Shown here: positions 44,610-53,903 of the stretch, in pieces
How positions within the stretch are numbered: the stretch's first letter is position 1
Layout: every line of letters starts with the position of its first letter
NCBI GenBank assembly: GCA_902786815.1
Contig: CADADV010000010.1
Span: forward strand, 25,203-89,202
DNA from: an uncultured Eubacteriales bacterium
GTDB lineage: Bacteria > Bacillota > Clostridia > Peptostreptococcales > Anaerovoracaceae
Reading direction: 5' to 3'
Length of the DNA stretch: 64,000 nucleotides
Notes under the pieces: model-generated
The model's input: only the letters and a program-made list of their open reading frames with translations
What the model was told of the DNA's origin: nothing
Database searches by the model: none
Translations under genes and position numbers: made by a program

Positions 44610-45977
44610 ATGTTCAGAACACATATACGTTGTTCCGTGAAGCTGATCATAACTGCACTTGTGCTGAGTCTGATCGTATCATTCCCGGCCGAATCATTTG
44701 GAACAGAAAACGATGATTCCGGGAATCAGGCTGCGAGCGGCAACGACATCTTTATCTCGGAAGGACAGTCCCCTGCAGAGGGATCCTCTGAAGGAACGCT
44801 GTCTGAAACCACCGATCCCGGTACTGTAAACGCTGAGTCCGGAAACGGTACTGTTACTGTGCCGGAAGACGATGATGCCGCTGTGACCCTGCAGGGAGAA
44901 ATCACCGAGCCGGAGCAGGCTGCGCAGGAGCAGACCGAGCCGGAGCAGACTGAACCGGAGCAGACTGAACCGGATCCGGAAGAAGAAGAGAACATCATTG
45001 CAGAGTATGAAAGCATCACCATTTGGGCGAAACATAAGTACACTGCTGCGCAGCCGGAAGGCACTTCCTCTCCCATCACGAGATGGATGACGACCAATCC
45101 AAAGGTGGCTTCTGTTTCCAACGCCGGTGTGATCACAGCGCGCAGTCTCGGCGTGGCGATCGTACAGGGATTTGATGACAAGGAGCGGTTCCGCAAAAGC
45201 ATCAAAGTAGTCGTCAAGCTTGGACGGGATTATACCCTGTTCGTCGCGCACAAAGGTTACAGTGCCATTGCACCGGAAAACACCCTTCCGGCATTCAAAA
45301 CAGCCGTGAGGGCAGGCTTTGGAGGTGTCGAATTCGATATCTGGGAATCGAAGACAACATCAAAAAAAGCTATACCATGCATTCTGGTCATACATGATAA
45401 AAACCTGAAAACAAAAACCGGCAAAAAAATGAAAGCCTATAAACTGAACAGACAAAACCGGTCTAAGTATAAAATCCGGAAGAACGTCAACGGAATCAAA
45501 AAATACGGTCCGCAGAAGATCCCGACCATCGAAGAAGCGCTGAACTGCATTTACAAAGAAGGAAAAGCCGCAAAGCGGGACATCGTTGTCGAAATCGATG
45601 TTAAAGGTTCCCTGTCAAACCGTGCTGTAAAACGCATCATCAAATTAGTGGGACGGCACCATGTCCATATCATTTCACCGAAATTGTCTACGCTGAAGCA
45701 GTTCAAAAAATACAGAAAATATAAATCTACCGAATTATGGTACTGCACCGAAAGCAATCTGAAATCAAAGCGCAACAGCGCGATAAAGAGCGCCGGAAAA
45801 TCCGGCTTTAACGGAATCTCCCTTCCTTACCGCAACATGAGCAAAGCGACCATCAAGCTTGCCAAGTCCTATGGAATGAAAATCGGCGGATATGGAATCA
45901 ACGACGCAGCTAGCGTACAGCAGTGGGTAAACGCAGGCTGCTCGAGGTTCAATATGAACAGCAAAGTTTTTCAGTAA
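44610..45977 (+). CDS. Secreted glycerophosphodiester phosphodiesterase with Ig-like domain
   Basis: 455 residues from the ATG at 44610. Signal peptide at about 1-31. A Glu/Pro/Thr-rich linker with EPEQT repeats (about 100-134) precedes a BIG2-like Ig domain (KVASVSNAGVITARSLGVA, about 160-200). The GDPD catalytic domain follows (about 208-455): FVAHKGYSAIAPENTLPAF (HKG...ENT), GVEFDIWES (Glu/Asp) and LVIHDKNL (HD). It hydrolyses glycerophosphodiesters, perhaps from membrane lipids or teichoic acids. The Lys-rich surface suggests wall binding. Its 3' end overlaps the converging small gene by 7 bp. Confidence 0.88.
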   Translation: MFRTHIRCSVKLIITALVLSLIVSFPAESFGTENDDSGNQAASGNDIFISEGQSPAEGSSEGTLSETTDPGTVNAESGNGTVTVPEDDDAAVTLQGEITEPEQAAQEQTEPEQTEPEQTEPDPEEEENIIAEYESITIWAKHKYTAAQPEGTSSPITRWMTTNPKVASVSNAGVITARSLGVAIVQGFDDKERFRKSIKVVVKLGRDYTLFVAHKGYSAIAPENTLPAFKTAVRAGFGGVEFDIWESKTTSKKAIPCILVIHDKNLKTKTGKKMKAYKLNRQNRSKYKIRKNVNGIKKYGPQKIPTIEEALNCIYKEGKAAKRDIVVEIDVKGSLSNRAVKRIIKLVGRHHVHIISPKLSTLKQFKKYRKYKSTELWYCTESNLKSKRNSAIKSAGKSGFNGISLPYRNMSKATIKLAKSYGMKIGGYGINDAASVQQWVNAGCSRFNMNSKVFQ

Positions 45978-46267
45978 CGCCGCAGCAACCAGCACGCGGC
46001 AAAGACTGCACGCATGAGAGGGTTATCCCCTCCGTCGCGCATGTCGATCGGACTCGCATGTTCTTTGAGGAATGAGAACGATCCGGTTCTATCGCAGAAA
46101 TAAAACACAACCGCGTGGGAATACAGTTCCCGCGCGATTTGTTTTTCATTCATTCCACGCAAAGTTCCTTCGCGCAAAAGCTTCCGCGCTTCTTTCAGGC
46201 ATTCCTGTTTATCCAGAAACTCCCGGCGCACAGGTATTGATACTGTGTTGCTCATTTGCTCTTTCAT
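45971..46267 (-). CDS. Small conserved protein downstream of the flavoenzyme
   Basis: About 98 residues (ATG at 46265-46267; TTG at 46274-46276 and ATG at 46253-46255 are alternatives, and no good ribosome site helps to choose). Helical, with CLKEARKLLREGTLRGMNEKQIARELYSHAVVFYFCDRTG. The start lies 12 nt after the flavoenzyme stop, so translational coupling is likely. Family not recognised; function unknown. Confidence 0.6.
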   Translation of the reverse strand: MKEQMSNTVSIPVRREFLDKQECLKEARKLLREGTLRGMNEKQIARELYSHAVVFYFCDRTGSFSFLKEHASPIDMRDGGDNPLMRAVFAACWLLRRY

Positions 46268-46278
46268 ATTCCGCAAAA

Positions 46279-48234
46279 TCAGAATATCCAGCCGGTCTCG
46301 AAGCCTTCGCGTACAGCGGTTGCGATGCGGCCGCCTTTGCGTGCGTCACCTGCAACAAGGACTTTATCGAAAGCAGCCCGGAACGCCTCCACCACGTCGG
46401 CGCGCGGTTTGATTCCTGCCGCCATGATGACGGTATCGGCTTCGATGTCGAACTGTTTGTCTGCCGCAAGTTCCTTCACAGTCACAGACCCGTCCTGGAT
46501 CGATACAAGGGCGTGACCCGGATAGAGTTTCGGATCGTATGGTTTGATCCTACTCATCTCATCGTTCAGGATCGCGCCGAATATCCCCGGTCCGATCTGC
46601 GGGAGCATCTCCACGATGGAAACATCGGAAACAGTGCTCCCATCTGCCAGGAGCATTTCCGCGGTTTCCAGTCCGGTCAGACCGGAACCGATGATGACGA
46701 CCTTGCCCGCCGCTTTCGCCTTTCCGGTAATCACGTCTTCCGCCGTGACTACGCTTGCCGCATCCGCGCCGGGCACCGGCGGAATGACCGGCTGCGCGCC
46801 GCACGCCACAATCACGCCTGCCGGATCCAGCTTCTTCACTTTCTCAACAGTAGCTTCTTCGCCCAGTTGCCAGCAGACATCCATCGTGTCGAGTTCCGCC
46901 TTCATGCCGGCGACCATATCCGTGATCTTATCCTTGAGCGGCGGCTTGTCCGCAATGTTCAGAGTGCCGCCGGGCTTATCTGCTTTATCGAATATCACCG
47001 GCATATATCCCCGCAGTGCCAGGACGCGGGCTGCTTCCATACCGGCAGGACCGGCGCCGATAACGGCAACCGTGCGGCCTTCCCCATCCTGCCTGAGTTC
47101 CGATGCCGGAAATTCGATCTCACGGGCTGTCCGCGCGTTGACGGAGCAGCGGATCGGCAAACCTGCGCCTAAGATGCGCTCTCTGCAATAGAGGCATCCA
47201 ATGCACCTTCTGATCTGATCCGCCTTTCCTGCTTTTGCTTTATTCATGAACTCCGGATCGGCCAGCTGGGACCGCCCCATGGCCACGAAGTCGCAGACGC
47301 CTTCTTCCAGAAGCTGCTCCGCGAAATCCGGATTTTTGATTGTGTTCGTAGCGATGACCGGAATATGCAGAGCTTCTTTGTATGCTTTTGCCACATGCTT
47401 CTTCCACCCCGGTTTGTAGGAGAACGGCTCACAATTGGCGTCCGCATTGCGGGAGCTTCCCATGCTGATATCGATGGCATCGATGCCCAGACTTTCCAGA
47501 TATTTCGCGATTTCAATGCCTTCTTCAAGATCGAAGAACCCTTCGATCGGCGTCATCTCATCGCCGCACATACGTACCAGGATTGGATACTTCGGACCAA
47601 GTTTTTCACGGATCCCTGCGATGATCTCCGCAATGAAACGGCAGCGGTTCTCGATGCTTCCGCCGTACTCGTCCGTTCTGCGGTTGTAGTACCGGTTGAA
47701 GAACTGCGTCAGCAGATATCCATGTGCTCCGTGCAGTTCGACGGCATCATAGCCTGCTTTCTGACATCTGACTGCGGCGTCGATAAATTTGCCCTGGACA
47801 CGCTTGATATCTTCAATCGTCATCTCCCGCGGCATCGGTTTCCCATCGGCGATCGGCACGGCGCTTGGCGCAATATTGTCCCGGCCCGTGTACGCAGGAT
47901 TGGATGTGGACCCTGCGTGATGGAGCTGCGCGACGATGCGGCAGTCATACATATGAACCGCGTCAACAAGGGCTTCGGCCGCTGCAATATTCTGGTCTCC
48001 GGCGACTCTGTAATAGTTCACCGACGGCATGCTGTCCACGTCATCGACGCCCGTGTACTCGTTCACGATCATGCCGATGCCGCCCTTGGCTCTCGCCTGG
48101 TAGTATTTGATCTGCCTGTCTGTGGCGTTGCCGTCATTGCCCGCCAGATTTGACCCCATGGGCGCCATAACGCCGCGGTTCTTAATGGTCATTGTTCCGA
48201 TCTTTCCCGGTTCAAACAGTTTCTCGTAAGCCAT
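46279..48234 (-). CDS. Old-yellow-enzyme / 2,4-dienoyl-CoA reductase-like Fe-S flavoprotein
   Basis: 651 residues from the ATG at 48232-48234 with AGGAGG upstream. An N-terminal FMN barrel (1-360; LFEPGKIGTMTIKNR, QLHHAGSTSNP, ELHGAHGYLLTQFFNRYYNRRTDEYGG) is followed by a [4Fe-4S] cluster motif, CIGCLYC...C, in which the third Cys is one residue nearer than in E. coli FadH. An FAD/NAD domain follows (VAVIGAGPAGMEAARVLALRG and VVIIGSGLTGLE). This architecture is shared by FadH, trimethylamine dehydrogenase and bile-acid BaiCD/BaiH. The substrate is an unsaturated carbonyl compound; which one cannot be said. Confidence 0.9.
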   Translation of the reverse strand: MAYEKLFEPGKIGTMTIKNRGVMAPMGSNLAGNDGNATDRQIKYYQARAKGGIGMIVNEYTGVDDVDSMPSVNYYRVAGDQNIAAAEALVDAVHMYDCRIVAQLHHAGSTSNPAYTGRDNIAPSAVPIADGKPMPREMTIEDIKRVQGKFIDAAVRCQKAGYDAVELHGAHGYLLTQFFNRYYNRRTDEYGGSIENRCRFIAEIIAGIREKLGPKYPILVRMCGDEMTPIEGFFDLEEGIEIAKYLESLGIDAIDISMGSSRNADANCEPFSYKPGWKKHVAKAYKEALHIPVIATNTIKNPDFAEQLLEEGVCDFVAMGRSQLADPEFMNKAKAGKADQIRRCIGCLYCRERILGAGLPIRCSVNARTAREIEFPASELRQDGEGRTVAVIGAGPAGMEAARVLALRGYMPVIFDKADKPGGTLNIADKPPLKDKITDMVAGMKAELDTMDVCWQLGEEATVEKVKKLDPAGVIVACGAQPVIPPVPGADAASVVTAEDVITGKAKAAGKVVIIGSGLTGLETAEMLLADGSTVSDVSIVEMLPQIGPGIFGAILNDEMSRIKPYDPKLYPGHALVSIQDGSVTVKELAADKQFDIEADTVIMAAGIKPRADVVEAFRAAFDKVLVAGDARKGGRIATAVREGFETGWIF

Positions 48235-48269
48235 ATGTGTTCCTCCTCTTCTCAGCAACTGTCTCTGCC

Positions 48270-49454
48270 TCAGCAGTTGCCTCTGAGTATATTCGCATCG
48301 ATTCCTTTGAGCGCGTCCCGGTCGATGCCCTTCAGCGCATCGATCAGCGCGTCGATATCTTCTCTCGTGTTGAATACGCCGAGACTGATGCGGATCGTCC
48401 CGTCGTACTTTTTATTGTTCAAGTGATGGTGGATCAGCCCCGCGCAGTGATGCCCTGCCCGGACCGCGATGTCGTTCTTCGCGTCCAGGATCGCCGCTAC
48501 CTCATTGGCCCGGAAGCCCTCGAGGTTGACGCTCACCACGCCTGCCTGCTGCGCGCCCGGCGGCGCCTTGTAGATCGTCAGATCCTTGACCTCAGGCAGC
48601 CGTGCCAGCAGGTATTCTATCAACTCAGTTTCGATCTTCCACGGATCGACGCCCTTCAGCCAGTTCAGCGATGTGCGCAGCCCGCAGATCGCAACCGAAT
48701 CCATACTGGCGCATTCCATCTTCTCCGGCATGAACTTCGGCATGTTCGGATCCTCCGAGCGGATCCCGTTGCCTCCGGCAAGCACCACGTCCAGATCCAC
48801 GCCGTTCTTTATCAGAAATCCCGCCACGCCAAAAGGCGCATACAGCGTCTTGTGCCCTGCAAAAGCAATGCAGTCTGCTTTCAGCTGCGCGAACCGCATC
48901 CGCAAAAGCCCCATCGCCTGGGCTGCATCCAGTACGGTAAACGCCCCGTACTGCTTCGCCTCTGCAAACACCTCCGCCGCAGGCAGCACGTATCCTGTCA
49001 CATTGCTGATGGCGGTCACCGCCACAAAGTCCGGAGGACACGCTGCAAAAGCCTCCCGCACGCCGTCCAGATCGATGGACAGATCCTCCTTCAGCGGGAG
49101 CTCCATAACCTGGATGTGATGCTTTTGCTCCATGAGTTTGAGCGGGCGCAGGACTGCGTTATGTTCGTAAGGGGTGATGTAGGCTGTCACTCCTTCCTTC
49201 CAGCGCTGTCCCTGGATGATCTGGTTCAGGGCGATCGTAACAGAGGGCGTCAGCGCCACCTCGGCCTGGCCCCGCGCATCGCACATGCTGAGCAGCTCCG
49301 TTTTGACCTCCTTGATCATGTCGGTAGCCGCTCTGGCGGCACGGTAGGCGCCCCGGCCCGCGTTCACCGCTGCTTCCCTGGCGAAGCGGTCCGTCGCCTC
49401 ATATACACATTCCGGTTTTGGAAAAGTTGTCGCTCCGTTGTCTAGATAAATCAT
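48270..49454 (-). CDS. Aminotransferase class V, cysteine-desulfurase-like
   Basis: 394 residues. The start MIYLDNGATTFPKPECVYEA is typical; the PLP lysine is in IAFAGHKTLYAPFGVAG (near 198) and the sulfur-carrying Cys could be in IAVRAGHHCAGLIH near residue 350. It belongs to the CsdA/YfkA-type group with cysteine desulfurase fold rather than to IscS. The end carries a short direct duplication (DALKGID twice). It is followed by the flavoenzyme gene after 35 nt and probably belongs to the same transcript. Confidence 0.88.
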   Translation of the reverse strand: MIYLDNGATTFPKPECVYEATDRFAREAAVNAGRGAYRAARAATDMIKEVKTELLSMCDARGQAEVALTPSVTIALNQIIQGQRWKEGVTAYITPYEHNAVLRPLKLMEQKHHIQVMELPLKEDLSIDLDGVREAFAACPPDFVAVTAISNVTGYVLPAAEVFAEAKQYGAFTVLDAAQAMGLLRMRFAQLKADCIAFAGHKTLYAPFGVAGFLIKNGVDLDVVLAGGNGIRSEDPNMPKFMPEKMECASMDSVAICGLRTSLNWLKGVDPWKIETELIEYLLARLPEVKDLTIYKAPPGAQQAGVVSVNLEGFRANEVAAILDAKNDIAVRAGHHCAGLIHHHLNNKKYDGTIRISLGVFNTREDIDALIDALKGIDRDALKGIDANILRGNC

Positions 49455-49484
49455 GGTAATATAATAACACTTTAATCAGATAAT

Positions 49485-50861
49485 TTACATACTCAACAGC
49501 TCGCGCACGCGTTTCTGGATGATTTTCTCCAGGGCTCTCGTTCTCCAGCTCGGCAGATTGCAGACATCACTCTCTTTGAACGTGAAGTTGATCAGTTTCC
49601 GGAGCTGCTCTTTCTGGAGCGGGCCCATGACCCTGGCTGCGAGCTCCATATGTTGATTTCCCCAGCCATAAGGGTTGCTTCTTGTCTTGATGTACTCGTC
49701 GATATCTTTAAAATCATCCTGCATGGCGTAGCAAAGGAGCGATAGTCCGTTGTCGAAGACCGGCGCCGGGGATATGATTTCTCCGCTATGATTGTCCCGG
49801 AGCACGCCGAAGTTCCCGAAATGCCTGTCTTCATTCAGGATGACTGCATCAAAGACCAGCATACTGGCCAGTTCCTGATAGAACGCGTCGCCACGCTCCT
49901 TATAGAACTCGATACAGGCATCGATGCCGCCGGTCCGTACGATCCGCCCAATCGGGATGTATGCAGTGTCGATATCTGTGAACAGTTTGCATTTGGATGC
50001 CAGAACGCCCTTCCAGTTTTCCAGCTCATACTGCACAGCATGCAACCCCATTCTCTCTGCAATCTGGCTGGCATAGAATTCCGAGTACGGCTCGTTGCCT
50101 GCGTTGGCATAATCGAATGTGCCGCCCTTGTAGAGCCAGATGCCTTTGCTCCTTGAAAACCGCCAGCCCTTTCGCAGCATGCCGCCTGTCGTAAGTTCCG
50201 GTGATGTTCGGAATTTGCTCGTGTCGTACTTCCAACCAGTGTAGGCAATGAGGGATAAGGCTTCTGTAAACCGGTTTTCATACAGGTTGTATTCTTTGAA
50301 GGTCCCCTCAAAGCCCTTTTGCGGAGTCCAGTAACTGTCGTTAAGAGACAACCCCATACATACATCGATGATGCCCTTCAGGCTGTTGACATCCAGCCCC
50401 AGGGAACCCAGTATCTTTCCCACCAGTTCCCGATTTGCCGGTATTATTCTATGCCCCAGCCACTTCAGCATCCCGTCATCATCCAGTTTCAAGTCCAGCG
50501 GCAGCAGATGACGCCGATCCTCATTGATCCACAGGATTTCCGCATGCAGCATATACTCGGTGTACAGCCGGAACCGCAGAAGTTCCTCATCGTAAAGTTT
50601 CAGGCTGTACTCCGTGTCGTCCCCGTAATCGAACCCTGGTTCTTCCAGTGCGAACTTCGCTTCTTTGCCCAGCGCCTCCGCGATGGCCTGGATATAGTCG
50701 ACGCTGATGTTCTGCCGTCCGTTTTCGATGCGCGAGATATTGGACTTCTGCGTCCCGACCCGCTGCGCCAGTTCCTCCTGGCTGATCTGCGCAAACAGCC
50801 GCTCAACCGCCAGCTGTTTGGCGATCTTCGTTCTGAGCCTCGTCTTGTCGTTCTGTTTCAT
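49485..50861 (-). CDS. HipB-HipA fusion: XRE helix-turn-helix plus HipA-like kinase
   Basis: 458 residues. The N-terminal 65 residues are an XRE-type helix-turn-helix (ISQEELAQRVGTQKSNISRIENGRQ). The rest is a HipA-like Ser/Thr kinase: GWRFSRSKGIWLYKGG may be the nucleotide site, catalytic loop VILNEDRHFGNFGVL and metal loop APVFDNGLSLL. In HipBA modules the repressor-antitoxin and the kinase-toxin are usually separate proteins; here they are one chain. Ribosome site AGAGGAGG. Several HipB-like palindromes precede the gene. Confidence 0.87.
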   Translation of the reverse strand: MKQNDKTRLRTKIAKQLAVERLFAQISQEELAQRVGTQKSNISRIENGRQNISVDYIQAIAEALGKEAKFALEEPGFDYGDDTEYSLKLYDEELLRFRLYTEYMLHAEILWINEDRRHLLPLDLKLDDDGMLKWLGHRIIPANRELVGKILGSLGLDVNSLKGIIDVCMGLSLNDSYWTPQKGFEGTFKEYNLYENRFTEALSLIAYTGWKYDTSKFRTSPELTTGGMLRKGWRFSRSKGIWLYKGGTFDYANAGNEPYSEFYASQIAERMGLHAVQYELENWKGVLASKCKLFTDIDTAYIPIGRIVRTGGIDACIEFYKERGDAFYQELASMLVFDAVILNEDRHFGNFGVLRDNHSGEIISPAPVFDNGLSLLCYAMQDDFKDIDEYIKTRSNPYGWGNQHMELAARVMGPLQKEQLRKLINFTFKESDVCNLPSWRTRALEKIIQKRVRELLSM

Positions 50862-50910
50862 GGTTTTGTACCTCCTCTAACACCTTTGCCCCTTCTTTTG
50901 TTTTCTATAG

Positions 50911-50984
50911 TATCACATATGATAACCCCAAAAGCAACAAAAAAGTTATCATTTCTGATAACTTTTTTGAGACTATCACATATG
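50911..50984. promoter_or_regulatory. Operator cluster of the HipBA-type gene
   Basis: Two inverted repeats of the same type: TATCA-CATA-TGATA (50911-50924) and GTTATCA-TTTC-TGATAAC (50945-50962), plus a half-site TATCACATATG (50974-50984). They are spaced by 35 and about 26 bp. E. coli HipB binds a TATCC-N8-GGATA repeat, a comparable design. A weak promoter (TTGCTT-17 bp-GATACT on the minus strand) lies over the first site, which fits autorepression. Confidence 0.75.
50939..50968. terminator. Terminator of htpG overlapping the HipBA operator
   Basis: AAAAAAGTTATCA-TTTC-TGATAACTTTTTT, a perfect 13-bp stem with A- and T-runs, about 30 nt after the htpG stop. The centre is the second operator palindrome. 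Confidence 0.75.
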
Positions 50985-50995
50985 CAAAAGCCGGA

Positions 50996-52909
50996 TCACA
51001 TCAGTTCACAGATCAGATTGCTCATCTCTGCCGGATCCTCTGCGGGCAGTCCCGCAACGAGTCTGGCCTGGAAGTACAGGATCTTCGCATACTTGCCGAG
51101 TTTCTCCTCGTCTTCCGCTGCGGCCTTCAGCTTGTCGACGATCTCGTGGTTTGCGTTGATCTCAAGAGCCAGCTGCGCCTTGACCTTCTCGCCGACCGGC
51201 ATGGCGTTGATGGCTTTCTCCATTTCGATGCTGAGTTCTCCCGCGCTGGTGAGGCTGACCGGATAGTCGCCCAGGCTGCCTGTGAGTCTGACCTCCTGCA
51301 CGGATTCTCCGAGGGTGTCCTTGATCTTTGCGAGGATCTCCGACATATCCGCGTTCTTCTTCTCCAGATCTTCCTTCTCGTCTTCCGAATACAATTCGAA
51401 TTCCGCGGAGCTGATATTCACGAACCGCTTTCCGTCGTACTCGCCCATCATCCTCACCGCGAACTCGTCGACCTCATCCGTCATGTAAAGGACCTCGTAT
51501 CCCTTTTTCTTCGCGCCGTCGGCCTGCGGGAGCGCATCGATCTGCTGGATCGAATCTCCGCATGCGTAGTAGATCTTGTCCTGCTCCGGATCCATTCTGT
51601 CAACGTATTCTCTCAGCGTGACCGGCTTTTCCTCCGATGACGAATAGTAGATGAGCAGATCCTGCAGGTGTTCCTTGTGTATGCCGTAGCCTTCGTAAAC
51701 GCCAAACTTGAGCTGCATCCCGAATTCCTTAAAGAACGCTTCGTATTTCTCGCGGTCTTCTTTCAGGAGTTTTTCAAGCTGGGATTTGATCTTCTTATCG
51801 ATATTCTTCGCGATGATCTTGAGCTGTCTGTCATGCTGCAGCATCTCCCTGGAAATGTTCAGTGACAGATCTTCGCTGTCCACTACGCCGCGGACGAAGC
51901 TGAAATACTCCGGCAGAAGATCCGGGCACTTCTCCATGATCATCACGCCGTTGCTGTAGAGAGCCAGACCTTTTTCGTACTCCTTCGAATAGTAATTCAT
52001 CGGAACCTTGGAAGGAATGAACAGCAGCGCGTCGTAAACGACCTGCCCCTCTGCCCTTGTGTGGATCACATCGATCGGATCTGCAAAATCAAAGAATCTC
52101 TCTTTGTAATAATTATTGTAGTCTTCATCTGTCAGTTCGTTCTTGTTCTTTCTCCAGATCGGGACCATGCTGTTGAGCGTGCGCAGCTCCGTGACCTGTT
52201 CGTACTCCGTCGGCGCGTCATCCGGAGCATCGGGTGCTTTTGCTTTCGGAACGGAACGCGTCATTTCCATCCGGATCGGATAGGCGATGTAATCGGAGTA
52301 CTTCTTCACGAGGGCCGCGAGCTTGTACTTGTTCAGGTAATCGTCATAGCTTTCACCGCCCTCTTCTGTTTCCTCGGTTCCGTCTTCTCTGATGTGGAGG
52401 GTGATGGTCGTTCCGTGTCCGTCCTTCTCTGTCTCCTTGATCGTATAGCCGTCCGCGCCCTTCGACTCCCACACGTAAGCTTCATCGCTTCCAAAAGCAC
52501 GGCTGACGACGGTGACCTTATCGCTGACCATGAACGCCGAATAGAATCCGACGCCGAACTGTCCGATGATATCCACATCTTCTGCGCCGTTGTTTTCATT
52601 CTTGAACTCCATGGATCCGCTCTTGGCTATGGTTCCCAGATTCTTTTCCAGTTCTTCCTTCGTCATGCCGATGCCGTTGTCACTGATCGTCAGGGTCCTG
52701 GCGTCTGTATCCACATCGAGCCGGATGCTGTAGTCGCTCCGCTGGATCCCGATCGTCTGATCCGACAGCCCTTTGTAATACAGTTTGTCGATTGCGTCGC
52801 TTGCGTTGGAGATCAGCTCTCTGAGGAATATCTCTTTATGTGTGTAGATCGAGTTGATCATCATTTCCAGTAGTTTTTTTGATTCAGCCTTAAATTGTCT
52901 CTTTGCCAT
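50996..52909 (-). CDS. htpG: Molecular chaperone HtpG (Hsp90)
   Basis: 637 residues from the ATG at 52907-52909 with AAGGAG upstream. The N-terminal ATPase lid is clear: KAESKKLLEMMINSIYTHKEIFLRELISNASDAIDKL (Glu and Asn of the GHKL fold), LTISDNGIGMTKEEL and GQFGVGFYSAFMV. The middle domain has the catalytic Arg region NISREMLQHDRQLK. HtpG is an ATP-dependent chaperone of the cytosol. No CIRCE element precedes it; the leader has a GC-rich hairpin. Confidence 0.97.
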   Translation of the reverse strand: MAKRQFKAESKKLLEMMINSIYTHKEIFLRELISNASDAIDKLYYKGLSDQTIGIQRSDYSIRLDVDTDARTLTISDNGIGMTKEELEKNLGTIAKSGSMEFKNENNGAEDVDIIGQFGVGFYSAFMVSDKVTVVSRAFGSDEAYVWESKGADGYTIKETEKDGHGTTITLHIREDGTEETEEGGESYDDYLNKYKLAALVKKYSDYIAYPIRMEMTRSVPKAKAPDAPDDAPTEYEQVTELRTLNSMVPIWRKNKNELTDEDYNNYYKERFFDFADPIDVIHTRAEGQVVYDALLFIPSKVPMNYYSKEYEKGLALYSNGVMIMEKCPDLLPEYFSFVRGVVDSEDLSLNISREMLQHDRQLKIIAKNIDKKIKSQLEKLLKEDREKYEAFFKEFGMQLKFGVYEGYGIHKEHLQDLLIYYSSSEEKPVTLREYVDRMDPEQDKIYYACGDSIQQIDALPQADGAKKKGYEVLYMTDEVDEFAVRMMGEYDGKRFVNISSAEFELYSEDEKEDLEKKNADMSEILAKIKDTLGESVQEVRLTGSLGDYPVSLTSAGELSIEMEKAINAMPVGEKVKAQLALEINANHEIVDKLKAAAEDEEKLGKYAKILYFQARLVAGLPAEDPAEMSNLICELM

Positions 52910-52945
52910 TCTTGTCTTGCTCCTTCTTCTGTCTATTTTTATTGC

Positions 52946-52969
52946 CCTGCCGTCTTTCTCACCGGCAGG
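52946..52969 (-). other. Hairpin at the 5' end of the htpG transcript
   Basis: CCTGCCG-N10-CGGCAGG inverted repeat between a TATAAT-like -10 box (52982-52987) and the htpG start. It may stabilise the mRNA or be a regulator site. It is not the CIRCE sequence. Confidence 0.5.
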
Positions 52970-53014
52970 TATCATGGTAGAATTATAACACATTCAATGC
53001 TAATGGGAGGCGTC

Positions 53015-53863
53015 ATGATTCAGGATATTTCACCTTACGAGTTTCATAATGAATATACAGACCGGGCTCCGCAGCCGGGGGATACAGTATTTGTATTTGA
53101 CGGAAGAACCGTTCTCTGCCGCGAGGGCTCAGACGAGAGCAACTTGTTTCCGACAGTTGCAGATGTTTCTTGCCCGGCTTCCGCGCTGCAGTATCTCTTT
53201 CGCATCAGCGAAACATACTGCTACCTGTTTCTGCCGGAAAAACCGGATATCAGTCTGACTGAAGTTCCCGGCTGCCGGTTTGTTCCGCTCATGTCGCTCC
53301 GCAGCAAAGAGCACACAGTCTCTGCGTTCGCAGCGATGACTGCCTATCATCTCCATACGTGGTATGAAAAAAACCGCTATTGCGGCAGATGCGGTTCCGG
53401 CGTCCGGTTGGAGCACGATAAGCAGGAGCGCATGCTCCGGTGCCCGGTATGCGGCAACATGGTCTTCCCAATGATCGCGCCGGCCGTCATCGTCGGCGTC
53501 ACTTGGGGAGAGAAACTTCTGATGACGAAATACGCCGGCAGGGAATACGGGGGCTGGGCCCTGATCGCCGGCTTTTGCGAAGTCGGTGAGACAGTTGAGG
53601 ACACCGTCCATCGGGAGATCATGGAAGAAGCCGGCGTGCATGTAAACAATCTTCGTTACATCGACAGTCAGCCCTGGGGTTCCGATTCCAATCTCCTCAT
53701 GGGATACTTCTGCGATGTCGATGGTGATCCTGCAATCCATATGGACGCGGAGGAACTGTCCCGCGCCCAGTGGGTCGACCGCAGCGAGATTCCCGACATG
53801 AGCGATAACATCAGCCTGACGGGACATCTGATCGAACTGTTCAGAAAAGGAAAAGAGAAGTGA
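53015..53863 (+). CDS. nudC: NAD(+) diphosphatase, NudC-like
   Basis: 282 residues from the ATG at 53015 with GGGAGG 5 nt upstream. A divergent N-terminal domain is followed by a zinc ribbon (CGRCGSG...LRCPVCGN), then the Nudix box GFCEVGETVEDTVHREIMEEAGV (about residues 187-209) and the NADH-specific SQPW motif (DSQPWGSDSN). The motif lacks the proline-phenylalanine-proline continuation of E. coli NudC. The family splits NAD(H) to NMN and AMP and removes NAD caps from RNA. Confidence 0.9.
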   Translation: MIQDISPYEFHNEYTDRAPQPGDTVFVFDGRTVLCREGSDESNLFPTVADVSCPASALQYLFRISETYCYLFLPEKPDISLTEVPGCRFVPLMSLRSKEHTVSAFAAMTAYHLHTWYEKNRYCGRCGSGVRLEHDKQERMLRCPVCGNMVFPMIAPAVIVGVTWGEKLLMTKYAGREYGGWALIAGFCEVGETVEDTVHREIMEEAGVHVNNLRYIDSQPWGSDSNLLMGYFCDVDGDPAIHMDAEELSRAQWVDRSEIPDMSDNISLTGHLIELFRKGKEK

Positions 53864-53903
53864 TCGTATCACTTCTCTATCACTTCTCGTTCTGTCCGTT
53901 CCA

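Noticed and set aside
46072-47172. 366-residue plus-strand frame opposite the flavoenzyme
   Set aside because: Lies fully antisense to conserved FAD-binding motifs; composition is typical of a shadow frame.
48255-48280. GCAACTG/CAGTTGC inverted repeat between the desulfurase-like and flavoenzyme genes
   Set aside because: Only 7-bp arms with a 12-nt loop and no T-run; too weak to call a terminator.
48192-49445. 417-residue plus-strand frame opposite the cysteine-desulfurase-like gene
   Set aside because: Long only because the real gene has high GC3; no ribosome site, very rich in Arg, His and Gln.
52895-53014. Upstream in-frame extension of nudC
   Set aside because: It crosses the htpG promoter and start; the ATG at 53015 has a perfect ribosome site.
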